The notes under the pieces: generated by a model | The model's database searches: none | Told to the model about the DNA's origin: nothing | Seen by the model: the letters and a program-made list of their open reading frames with translations, nothing else | Shown: positions 46,561 to 64,000 of the stretch, one piece after another | Layout of the letters: every line of letters begins with the position of its first letter | How positions within the stretch are numbered: position 1 is the first letter of the stretch | NCBI RefSeq assembly: GCF_954871325.1 | Contig: NC_088776.1 | Coordinates: forward strand, 30,986,508 to 31,050,507 | Reading direction: 5' to 3' | From: Gordionus sp. m RMFG-2023 | Taxonomy: Eukaryota > Nematomorpha > Gordioida > Chordodea > Parachordodidae | Length of the DNA stretch: 64,000 bases | Program-made: the position numbers and the translations under genes

Positions 46561-48005
46561 TTAGCATTTTAACGTTTAAATGTATAAATAATAATTTTGA
46601 GAAATAGTATATAATTATTTTTACATTTTTTAAATAAATTTTTATTTTTTTTAAAAAAACATGTCTAGTTTGTCATTCCTTCTTTCTAATATGTTTTAAC
46701 TAATAATAACACACTTGAGGTTTAATCGCTTTTCTCTAAATTATCATTATATTCATTTAAATATATATATCAATCATATCGGACTTATTATAAGATAATT
46801 ATTTTATTTAATATGGGCGGCAATTAAAAATATGGAAAGAAAATTATGCCAATTATGGACTAAAAAAAATTTTGATTAAAATTTGTACCTAATCCAACCA
46901 TGTAACAAAGGCGTATTGTAAAAAATTAAGCGTTTAATTTTGTACAGAAAATCGGTAGTATTTCCATTTTTTTAAGCGGAAGGGCAATTTCTAAATATCT
47001 TACTGGAATAAGTAAGGCAGTAATTCACTTATTTTATTTTATAACATTGCATATTTTGAAAGTTTAAAAAAATATATTAAAATAAATAAAGATCCAAATG
47101 AACTAATCAATTAATTATAAAAATATCTTGGGTTGACTTAAATAAATGGGCAAGTGAGTGGGTAAATTTTTGAAAAAAAATATAGGTGAGTTAAATATTC
47201 GAAACAATGGGTGTCGGGATAAAAATCCGCTCTTTTAAGACCTCTACTTTACTCCACTCTTGTTTGAGATTAATTATGTTAAATATTCATGTTGTTTAAC
47301 CCTGGAATAACCCTGGAATACTAAACATACCATTCCAATATGTCCTTGTTGTATCATGTCTAACACGTCGGTGTTGTTGTGATATTATCATTTTAGTTCT
47401 CCACAGTAAACAAACTCTTTCTGTTGTAATTTCCTTTCATCTTTCGCTATATTCCCAAAAACATGTATTTCATCCAGGAAAATATTACGCAAGCCTGAAG
47501 ATTTTTTTTCATATAAGGAACAAAGGTCTAGACATATATTATTGAAATCTCGAGGCTTAGGTGATACTTTTGGTTAAAATATTGAGTTAGCCGTTTTAAA
47601 AAATAGGCTTAAAATGAGCCGTTTAACAATACTATTTAGAGAGTAAATAATCTTGCATTGTATTTCTTTCAATTTCGCTTGCATTTAAAGGTGTTTGTTC
47701 TTCCTTTCTTCTTTTGATATTGTGGTTCCCTGTATAGGTGATTGATGCAGGGGAAACTTGCAATAACGTTGGGGTTAGAGTCGACAATCTGAAAACGATT
47801 TTGATAGTGTGACGATTATTATTTTATGTCGTTTTATTAAAAAAAATGTATATGTCGTTTTATTAAAAAAAAATGTATATTAAGTTTTGTTTAAGAAAAA
47901 TGTATATGTAATTTTATTTAAGAAACGATGTATATATATCATTTTGTGTGTAAAAATTAATATATATATATATACGAATTTAATTTCCTATTTAAACAAT
48001 TAACG
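46561..48005. other. Non-coding DNA
   Basis: No gene. About 47470-47630 has facing GGCTTA/TAAGCC blocks like other small repeats here. 47827-47960 is a short tandem repeat. Confidence 0.45.
47827..47960. repeat. Tandem repeat, about 4 units
   Basis: TATGTCGTTTTATTAAAAAA recurs with drift (TATGTAATTTTATTTAAGAA and others), each followed by ATGTATAT. Confidence 0.6.
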
Positions 48006-49907
48006 TTAAAACTCAAAAATGAATATGTATAATATCCAATTATCATAACACAATACAATATAAAATAACGCCTTAAACATTAAAATAAAATTACAATCAT
48101 GTAACAGTAATCGAGATAGCATGTCAGCATTTGCTAGTTGACGACTACTTTTGAATTCTATTTCATATTGGTAACCTGCTAATAATAAAGCCCATCTTTT
48201 TATTCCGCAGTAGATGTTGCTGGTATATCCTTTCTTGGATGAAATAAGCTTGTGGTCTGTTTGTAATGTGAACTTTTTTCCATATATAAATTCTTTGATT
48301 TTTATAAACCTAAATATGATTGGCAAGAGCTTCTCTTTCTATTTGGTAATAATTTTTCTCGGCTGCATTTAGCTTTCTTGAGGCGAATACAATTGGTCCC
48401 TCCCTACCTCCTTCTATATGTGATATTACTGCCCTAATTACTATGGCTGATGCATCTGTTGCCAGTATAATGAGTAATATTGGAGTACTACTTATTTCTT
48501 GCTTTATTTTTTTATACGTGTCTATGCATTCATTTGTCCAACTACCATTTTCCAATAATTTGTATAATGATTCGGTTTTGTCTGCAAAATTTGAAATAAA
48601 TTTTGAATAGTATGTTGTGGACCCTAGAAATGACTGTAATTGTTTTAAATTTGTTGGTTCTGGAGCTTTTTACTGCCTCAATATTTTTTACTGTAGTTGT
48701 AATCACTTTTTTAAATATTGTGTCCTAAGTATTCGATATTTTATTTGAAAATTTACATTTTTCTATCTTTAACCTGATTTCATTTTCACCAAGATATTTT
48801 AGCACCTTATGATTTTTTTATATTGCTCTTATTTTTAGCAATCTGTCTAAATCTTCTTTAACTTTTTATTTTAATGCGAATGGAACGGGACTGTGATTTA
48901 CAGAAATTTGGTTTCTCGTTTTTCATATATATTTGTGCCTTAAAATCTTTCAGCCCAAATCTTTGGTAAATATTTGAGGAAATTCATTTTGTATATCCTT
49001 TCAGGTATTTCAGTATTTTAGTTATCCAGTTTTTTCCAATTAGATTTTTTGTATATCCTTTTGTAATCATGAGAGTTAGTTCTAATGTTCGTCCTTTATA
49101 TTGTACTTTTACTAGAGTTTGACCTAATAGTTGTATATTGATTACTGTATAGCTTTTAAGTTTCAACATACAATTTATTAATCCAGGATGATAAAGTTTA
49201 TTATTCCAATATTTTGTTTATTATGCTTACCCCAGCTCCAGTATCTAATTCCATTCTGATATCGCTGTTGTTTATTTCGATATCCACCCAAAATTCTAGA
49301 CTATATTCATTTGTTGTATTATTAATAAAATTCACTATACAGACTCGAGCAATGTGCCCAATTTTGTAGCATTCTTGAAAGGACAATTTTCCTTTCTATG
49401 GTTTCCGCAGCAGGAGTGGTAGGGATATGGTTTTTTGTAGCTCGTATTATAATTATGATTGTTTATCATTATCATTAGTAAATTTTATAAATTATATTTA
49501 TATTATCATGTTCCTCTTCTAACTGATCAATTTTATACATCATTTTGTATTCTTTATAGCTCTTTCTACTGCAGTAGCCATTTGAATAGCCTTATTTATA
49601 TCTAAATCATCTTCGGATAATAATCTTCGTAATATTTTAGGATTTTTTAGTTCAAATATGTTTTTATCTCTTAAAGCAGCATTCAAATATTCTCCAAATT
49701 CACAAGTCATTAGTAATTTTCGAAGATTATATATATAGTCTATTAATTTTTCCTCATTTTTTGATTATATTGATAAAAATTATATCTCTCTACAATTATA
49801 TTAGGTTTGGGATCAAAAAATTTGATTAAAATATTATTTCCAATACCTCTTTGTTTCCCGGACTATCAGGTGCACATAAATTTACCAGTATTTTTGTTAG
49901 TATCACA

Positions 49908-51426
49908 CAGTGGCGTATCCAGGATTTTCTTATGGGGTAGGGGGATTTTAAGTTAGGTATATTATATTTATTAAAGTTTTTTTAAATGTAAAGTTGAAAT
50001 AAAGTTTAATGTTATTTTTTTTATAAAATTTGCTTTAAAAACTAGGCTTAGCTTAAATTCTCATACAATATAAGTAGAATATAATTTTTTAATTGAAAAT
50101 ACTAATAGTAGTGTGTATAAAATATTGACTAGAAAATAATTTAAAAATCAAGTTTTTTTTAACTTCTTATCAAATAAATATTATACAAAATTTTTTATTA
50201 TACTATAATTATAATGTGATTTTTAATTTTCGTGGGAATGTTGCCAATTCATCAAGAATTTCGTTTGTCATTGGAACCAAATCTCTGTGGATATTTAACA
50301 GAGCTAACCCATTTAGCCGAGATTCGGAAGTAGTACTTCCTTCGTAAATATGTTTTCAATCTTCTCAAGTTGGAAAAAGTCCTTTCATTCGTACATGTTG
50401 TAATAGGCAAACATACAAAAATATAAAACAACTTCAAAATATTAGGAAATTGAGCCAAGGTTTCTTTACACCGATTGAGCGCATCAATAGCATGCTCAGG
50501 TAAAATAGCTAAACGTAGTAAATATTTATACTACAATTCGAATTCACTGATTAAATTTATTTCAGTATCAATATAATAGGAATAAAATTTTGCTAAATAT
50601 TTAATTTTACCTATAGTGGCATTAGAAAATGAAGAAGGATCTTTGGGTAATAAAACTTGAAGATTGAGACTTGTTTTTTATCTAAAAACCGTACATTTAT
50701 TTGCGATAAAAAGGTATCTAAGAATGGGATGAAAATGGATATTTTATAATATTATTCAGTTGAGCCAATATTTATTTTACATCTCAATAATTGCCTAGGT
50801 GCTAGACTAGGTTTAATTAGTATTATATCATAAAATTTAGCCTTCGATTCAACGTCTAGATAAATATTATGAAAATATTCATCTACATTCATTCTTATTG
50901 TATCTACCTGTTCATATATATTTTCCGCCAAATCAATAACCTGAACCAAATCGTTTTTGTAAATATCTACAAAGTAGTGAGCTATAGGAAAATAATTCAT
51001 TGATGCAACTAGCATCTATGATTAATTCTGATTGATAAATTGAATTCAATAATGATATTGCTTCTGACGACACATTACTTTTTTTCATGCTCAGCCTTAT
51101 TTAACGTTTGTATTTCTATTTCTTATGTTATACAAAATGAAGTAAAATTGAAAAATATTTAAAAAATTATAGATATTTATTAATAATTAAAATATTATTA
51201 AAAATACTTAATAATTCTAACTCATTAATAATTTTGAATTTAATAAAATAATTATATTAAATAATAAAATAAATTATAGTTTGATTTCAATCTTTGACTA
51301 AAAATTTTTTCATTTTATTAATATTTTTGAATAATGTTAGTGTACTCACAAGGAAAGGAAATTTTAATAAAATTTATTTATAAAAATAAGTTTCCCCCTT
51401 TCCACCCCCCATTGGTTACGCGCCTG
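49908..51426 (-). mobile_element. hAT DNA transposon remnant, 1519 bp, in the gypsy fossil
   Basis: GTATCACA at both borders (49900-49907, 51427-51434). Ends CAGTGGCGTATCC and, in reverse complement, CAGGCGCGTAACC, each followed by a G-rich/C-rich block (GGGGTAGGGGG and CCCCCTTTCCACCCCCC). It carries the 3' half of a hAT transposase on the minus strand. Confidence 0.9.
50220..51090 (-). pseudogene. hAT transposase C-terminal half
   Basis: 51015-50752 reads DLVQVIDLAENIYEQVDTIR, and the last 70 residues (50458-50252) read MAQFPNILKLFYIFVCLPIT, CTNERTFSNLRRLKTYLR, the dimerisation region of the ZMYM/DUF4371-type hAT transposases. N-terminal domains are missing and the frame is broken between the two parts. 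Confidence 0.75.
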
Positions 51427-51545
51427 GTATCACATCCTATTGTTAATAGCAGTGATTTTTCTTGTGATGATGTTAAACTTAGTTGTTTTTAAATTCTTTA
51501 AATAAGTCGAACCAATCTTAGTAACACAGGTTTGAATCCGTTAGT

Positions 51546-53116
51546 CTTTTTATTGACTGCGTCATTCTTGAAGTGTATTTGTTAGAAGTAATTTTTGAAG
51601 TATAACCTTTTATTTTATACGTTATTAAATTGCATTTTTCATTTTATATCTAAATTCATATAATAAAATAAACATTTTACATAAAATAAAAAAATAACAA
51701 ACTAAACATTTAATACATAACAGTTCTAAAGTTATTTAAAATTTCATATCATCGTAATTTTTAAGATAGTTTTTTATTAAAGTTATTCGCTCATAAGATT
51801 AGTAGTGCAGGGTTAAGAATTAATTATATTCGCTCTTTTATATATCTAGAGATTATGAAATATAAAATAACATTTCATAGAATAAAATTTAATATTACAT
51901 GTGCTGAAATTCATATACCAAAAAAAGAAGCCCTTTCCAAAATCATGATAATCGCTATAATTTTAAAATAGTAATTATGAACGAAAATGGAATTTTTTTT
52001 TCATAATAAATTTTACACTTTCAAATTTTTAGATGAAGACAGACAAGATGCTAAGAATGTGTATTCACAAATAAATTTTATACATTTTATGTTTTTTTTA
52101 CTTAAAACAGATCAGATGAGACGTTATTTTTTACAGTTTTTTTAAATGAAGATGGACCAGATAAAACTTAGAGTTATTATTTTCAAATAAATTTTTTATA
52201 CACCTTAAGTTTTATGCATAATATTTTTTGAATTTAATAGGGTAATATAATATTTACATAAGGAGAGAGCTTAGGATGTTGAAATTAGAGGTTGACGCGG
52301 TCCAAATTTTTTATTCAAGACCCGCCCTCTCACGTTTATACTAAAAAAAAATTCACGTATAATGTATTTTTTTAGCCAACCAGCTTACTATAAAATCTAC
52401 CTAATTTGTAGTATTTAAGAATCCACTAATTAAGTCACATTTACAAATAGAAATCTTTATTTAAAAGATAAAAATGATGCCAATATTTTTATTTTATTTG
52501 CGTTAAAAATAATCGCTCACTGGAAACTGAATGGTTGGGGCTGAAAATTTTTTACTGGCATTTTTAAAAAAGGAAAAGATCCAAAATTTAATAAAAAAAT
52601 AATGAAATAAGTTTTTTTATAAAATAAAAAAATGTTATAAATTTTGAAAAATTGTAATAGTTTCAATTTTTTGTTAAATAGAATTTTAAAAAACAGTTTA
52701 TTGGGAAAAAAATCTTGTTACAAAATGTGTAAGAAAGGATATCAGATTTTTAAAGATATCTTTATAAATTTTTCCGTGATTCATGCAAAATTTCTTACCA
52801 AGCTCAATCACGCCGGGTGATTTTTCGGAAAAGTCTGTCAAGACCAATCATGGAACGAAATTCAAAATTCACATTCACGGCGTAACCCGATGAACATGAG
52901 ACATAATCAAATGTAGGAAATTTTTTAATTGGACGAAATATGTTGAGACATAATTCAAATGTAACAAATTTTCTAATTGGATGGAATATGTTAAAATCTT
53001 GGTATATATATATCCAAAATGGGCCATACTTATTTGGCAAGGCGATAATTTTATAGGTTATTCTTCATTTTGTTAAATCATTTGTTGAGCGGGTTTTTTA
53101 AATTTAAAAATTTAAT
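51546..53116. other. Non-coding DNA
   Basis: No gene. 52880-53000 holds a weak tandem duplication (AAATTTTTTAATTGGACGAA / AAATTTTCTAATTGGATGGA). Confidence 0.45.
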
Positions 53117-53310
53117 TTAGCCAGAAATGTATTCCAATGTGTATAATACCTACCCTATAATTTTAGGCAATTCTATAACAAACTATTAAAAAAATTTTAG
53201 TTAATATTTAAAATATTTGGAAAAATTAATATAAATATAACTTTCTTCAAACGTTTTAAAATTGCCAGATATTCTACTTATACACATATTGGAATACATT
53301 TCAGGCTTTA
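53117..53310. repeat. MITE with ~35-bp inverted ends
   Basis: AGCCAGAAATGTATTCCAAT at the left faces AGCCTGAAATGTATTCCAAT (reverse complement of the right end), each followed by TGTGTATAA-like sequence. A related end may lie at 21762-21795. Confidence 0.65.
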
Positions 53311-55790
53311 AAAAACGAGTTATGAATTAAAGTTGAAAAATAACAATAAATGAATTAGCACCTTCTAAAAAATATTAGAATTTTTTGCTTTTGCTTTTGA
53401 CTTTTAAAATATTAATTTAGAAAATGATTTAAAAATCTAAGTTTCGAAGGAAATGGCCTTAATTAAAATAAATATCACAAGAGAACTATACACCCCCCCC
53501 CCCTCTAACGCTTTGTAGGTATTAATAAATCAAATTCAATAAAGAAGTAACTTTATTTATAAATCAAATTTAATATAATGGTTGTTGTAAATGCTTAGTT
53601 TTGTTTGCATAATATATCGCGATGTATCACAATTAAAATAATAAAATCAATACAAAAAATATGTTATTAGAATAGAATCAGACTTAATTTATAACTGAAA
53701 AGATTGTCGCCATTAATTAATTATGCATAGTTATTTCTATAAGATATAAAATATGATTATTTCAAAAAATATTATGAGCAAAATGTTGAGTAATACAATA
53801 TTTGGTTGGAATTATTAAATAAAAATATCGAAATGCAAAAATTATACAATTAATTTAAAAAATATAAAAGATGAGCATATTTTAGAGTGAATTGATTCCA
53901 ATTTAAAAAATTTATCAAATAAATTGATATCTATAACATATTTTAAAATTGGAAAATTTTGGTTTTTAAAATAAATTAATATCACACTTGTAAAAAATAT
54001 TATTATAATCGTGTTTCATACATAGAAGTTAGAAACTTATATAATATATTCTTCATTTAAAAAAAAGGTTTTCAGTAAAGAAAGTGGAATAAAGAAGGTT
54101 AAAATTTTAAGGTTATAATTTACATAAAAAAATAGAATTCATGAGTAGAAACAGATTTTTATTATATATGGGTTTGAGACATAAAAGATATTTGATAAAA
54201 ATTAAAACAATATATTTTAGTACTATATCATGAAATAGATTGAGATCACTGTGTGACTGATTCTCGTACTTTATACAAAAAATTATATTTTTTTTCAATT
54301 CTAATTGTACTAATTTTGCTATCTTTAAAGCAAAATAAATTCATTCATCAAAATATTGGTCCAATAAGGCAGTTTCGGCAGTGATACGTTTAAGAGAGTT
54401 GAATTCTAGCATTTTCTTATTTTTGAAATAAAAAAAAATGATATAAATTGAAGCAAATATATTTATGGGTTGGGACGAACTATGACGGGTTTGTCGTTAG
54501 AATCGGGTTCTTAGTTAGGTTCGATTTGTAAATTTTATTTATTTTTAATTAACAAATTCAATTTTATTGTGAACAATTTTTTTCCAAGCTATTCACAGTA
54601 AAAAAAAGGAATATAAATAACAGTTGTTAAACTCTACTTTCAAAAGTGGCTGGCTACTATAAAACTACTTTGTAAAAAAAGTAGCGCGGTAATTACTAAA
54701 TTCAAAAAGTAGCTTTTGAATAGTTAATTTTTATATATTTCACACATTTAAAAAATTGTAATAAAATAAATTAAAATTTATTTCTTTTAAATTTTTTTAA
54801 AATATAATATCCAAATTTGGAAAAGAAAACCCATTACTCACAATTTTTTCAATTATATAATCTCCTTCTTATAATATCTTGTCTCATCACTTTATTTTCA
54901 GCTTATTTATAAAAATTTTGGATCAGGTCGATTAGATTTACATTACAAAAAAAATAATATAAATATATTTAAATATCAATATTATAATTTAAAATTTATA
55001 TTATAAAAGGCCAACTAGAGCAAAGATACTTTTCAAAAAATAGTAGCGGGCTACTTCTAAACCTACAAATAAAATAGCGCTCTACTTTAACAATATTGAG
55101 AAATAGATTATCAAGTTGAGTAAGATGATATAATTATCATTTGAATTAGATCACGGCTTAAAAATCCAATACATAAATTTTTTAATTTAATCTTATGAAG
55201 TTGTATTATAAGATAAAAATAAATATTGTTACAAGAGGTGCCAGTAGTTTTTTTTATTAAGGAGCGCTTAAAAGCTTAGATTATGAGATCCCATAAAATT
55301 ATTTTAAAAGGGTTAATTTTTGTATTGTTAAAGTGTTAATAAATGTTTTAGAAGCCTTAATTACCTAAATCTTCTAAATAACCTTATAGAGGGTGCACAA
55401 AAAAGAAGTGTCATTTTTATTTTAAAGGTGTCAAGCAAGGCTGTGCCCTTCCTTCTGATACCAATAATTGTGTTAGTTATCATATTTTCTTATTTTGATA
55501 TTTGCAAATAAATGAAATTTTTAATAGACATTTTGTTTATATAAGTATTAAAAACCAAAATCAGTCCGGTTCTTATAAGGCGGCTCACTGTTCAGTCTTT
55601 AAAAATCGCTCCACACTGAACCATGACTTTCGCTAATTGTGAAGGTGATATTGCAACCAAAAATTTTAACTAAAATAAGATATAGACGCTCTTTCAATTT
55701 TTAGATACAAATATGGGCAAGTACTTCAAAATTATATGTATCATATTAAAAAATCATAAACATTATTAAAATGATGTGACATTAGATTAC
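53311..55790. other. Non-coding DNA (flank or intron of CDK gene)
   Basis: A C-run at 53490-53501. At about 55425-55465 there is GVKQGCALPS on the + strand, which resembles the GVKQGCxLSP motif of LINE reverse transcriptases but is too short to classify. Confidence 0.4.
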
Positions 55791-63015
<7,225 letters not shown>

Positions 63016-63896
63016 CTATTTTTTGCAATTGATAGAAGGAAAAAAATACATATAACGACCCAAAAAAAACATTATCAAAATTTGAAAATTTTGGTAGGCC
63101 AGGCCGAAAGTTCGCAATTTTTTTTCTATATTAAAAAAAATATTTACGGATCGGGCCGGACAACTTATACAAAATATTTCGACCATGAATGCATTAGAAC
63201 AAAAGATTATCGCGAATACATTATATCCAATGCATTACTGTTAAAGCAATTTAGCCAAAGCATAATTACAAATATATTACCGCTTTTCAATAACCACTCC
63301 ATGTCAAATCGATCACGATTCGGCTGACCCCTTTTAAAATTGTTAAAAATATCTGGAATTATTTAGATAGGTAAAAAAAAATGAGAAAGCCTTTAATTTT
63401 AGCTCGATAGCACACCTGATTTTCGAGATATAGGGGCTTATATGTAAAAAATGAGCCATTTTGGAATCTGTAAAATTTTTAAAATGCTTATATCAAAAAC
63501 TATTTATAGTAAAAAAAATATAATATATCATATTATATGTAAAATAATCTCTAAAGGGCTATCAAAAAAAATAAAAAGTAGCGCTAATTTGAGTAAATTT
63601 CGGTTTACCTATATTGTTTTACCTGTGTTTTTAAGCAAAAAAGGGTTTTCGAAATTTTTTTTGCTTTTTATTTAGACACCTTTTATAAATATATACGATG
63701 TCATAACCTTGGCGACACTATCGACTCTTTCGAAATATACCTTTTTACCAAACATTAAAAAAATAGACAGCGCTTTATGAAATTACGGATTATGGTTAAA
63801 ATTTTGTTGCTAAATTACCAATAATAGGATATTTTCACTTTTCATACTAAAAAATTTCGAATTTCTATTAAATATACTAATTAAATTGAGGGGCAG
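63016..63896. other. CDK upstream intron, non-coding
   Basis: A GGCC-type patch at about 63090-63160 (GGCCAGGCCGAAAG, GGATCGGGCCGG). The + frames here (63001-63327, 63451-63675) run through repeat sequence and are not supported. No N-lobe kinase exon found. Confidence 0.45.
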
Positions 63897-64000
63897 CAGT
63901 GGCGTAGCCAGGATTAATCCATGGGGGAGGGGGCTTTGCCTTCAAACCGCATTTTAAAAATTTATAAATATTTTGTGCTTTATTAGTGTCTAACCCAGGG
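63897..64000. mobile_element. hAT-like element, left end only
   Basis: CAGTGGCGTAGCCAGGATTA followed by a GGGGGAGGGGGC block, the same design as the element at 49908 (CAGTGGCGTATCCAGGATTT). It runs off the window. Confidence 0.65.

Larger units (their letters stand above)
48006..51545 (-). mobile_element. Ty3/gypsy LTR retrotransposon fossil, split by a hAT
   Basis: Minus-strand remains of a gypsy-type element. Upstream to downstream: gag-like region (about 49899 down to 49400) with zinc-knuckle remains, aspartic protease with an LDTGA motif (49386-49201), part of the reverse transcriptase region, and the RT-connection/RNase H region (48555-48006; LATDASA, FASRKLNAAEKNY, TDHKLI). It is broken, with many breaks, and no LTRs could be recognised at either side. 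A hAT element with 8-bp duplications lies inside the gag side, so the fossil is older than that hAT insertion. Confidence 0.75.

Noticed and set aside
55425-55465. GVKQGCALPS, a LINE RT-like motif
   Set aside because: Only about ten residues match; no second RT motif lies nearby, so it is not called as an element.

Overview
This is an AT-rich (by eye about three quarters A+T) nuclear window from a metazoan. The animal assignment rests on three spliced host genes: a PITPNM/rdgB-type DDHD-LNS2 protein, a CDK4/6-type kinase, and a probable ADAM/ADAMTS-type (M12B) prodomain. Introns are sharply bimodal: many are only about 34-80 bp, while a few are kilobases long and hold transposons. I cannot name the species; a compact-intron, repeat-bearing invertebrate fits best.

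Layout. 1-9.1 kb is intergenic or intronic and holds a 181-bp hAT MITE and a three-layer nest: a short palindromic repeat, split by a pogo/Tigger element (2513-8344), itself split by a full-length RTE LINE (2818-5840). 9.1-23.0 kb is the 3' part of an rdgB/PITPNM homologue on the + strand: eight exons in consistent phase ending at a stop at 22961, with an 8.5-kb intron holding a second RTE LINE and several MITEs. 23.5-25.8 kb is a seven-exon coiled-coil gene on the - strand, convergent with rdgB, with introns of about 40 bp. 26.6-29.5 kb is a decayed LINE-type reverse transcriptase with a C-terminal restriction-like endonuclease (- strand). 30-38 kb has GGCC-rich hAT MITEs and a complete but inactive 3.1-kb hAT with perfect 8-bp target duplications. 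38.6-40.7 kb is a third, 5'-truncated RTE LINE with a 467-bp insertion. 42.7-43.7 kb is the 5' end of a secreted-protein gene resembling a metalloprotease prodomain (- strand). 44.3-46.1 kb is a large inverted repeat (arms about 700 bp). 48.0-51.5 kb is a Ty3/gypsy fossil split by a 1.5-kb hAT. 55.8-63.0 kb is part of a CDK4/6-type kinase gene (- strand), whose large intron contains a 2.9-kb hAT and a 1.96-kb non-coding LTR element. The window ends inside another hAT-like end.

The genes are not an operon or pathway set; they are ordinary host genes embedded in transposon-derived sequence. The most informative structures are transposon boundaries that can be fixed to the base by target-site duplications, the tRNA-like head on the RTE LINE, the large inverted repeat, the hAT whose two transposase halves face each other, and the endonuclease-bearing RT element.
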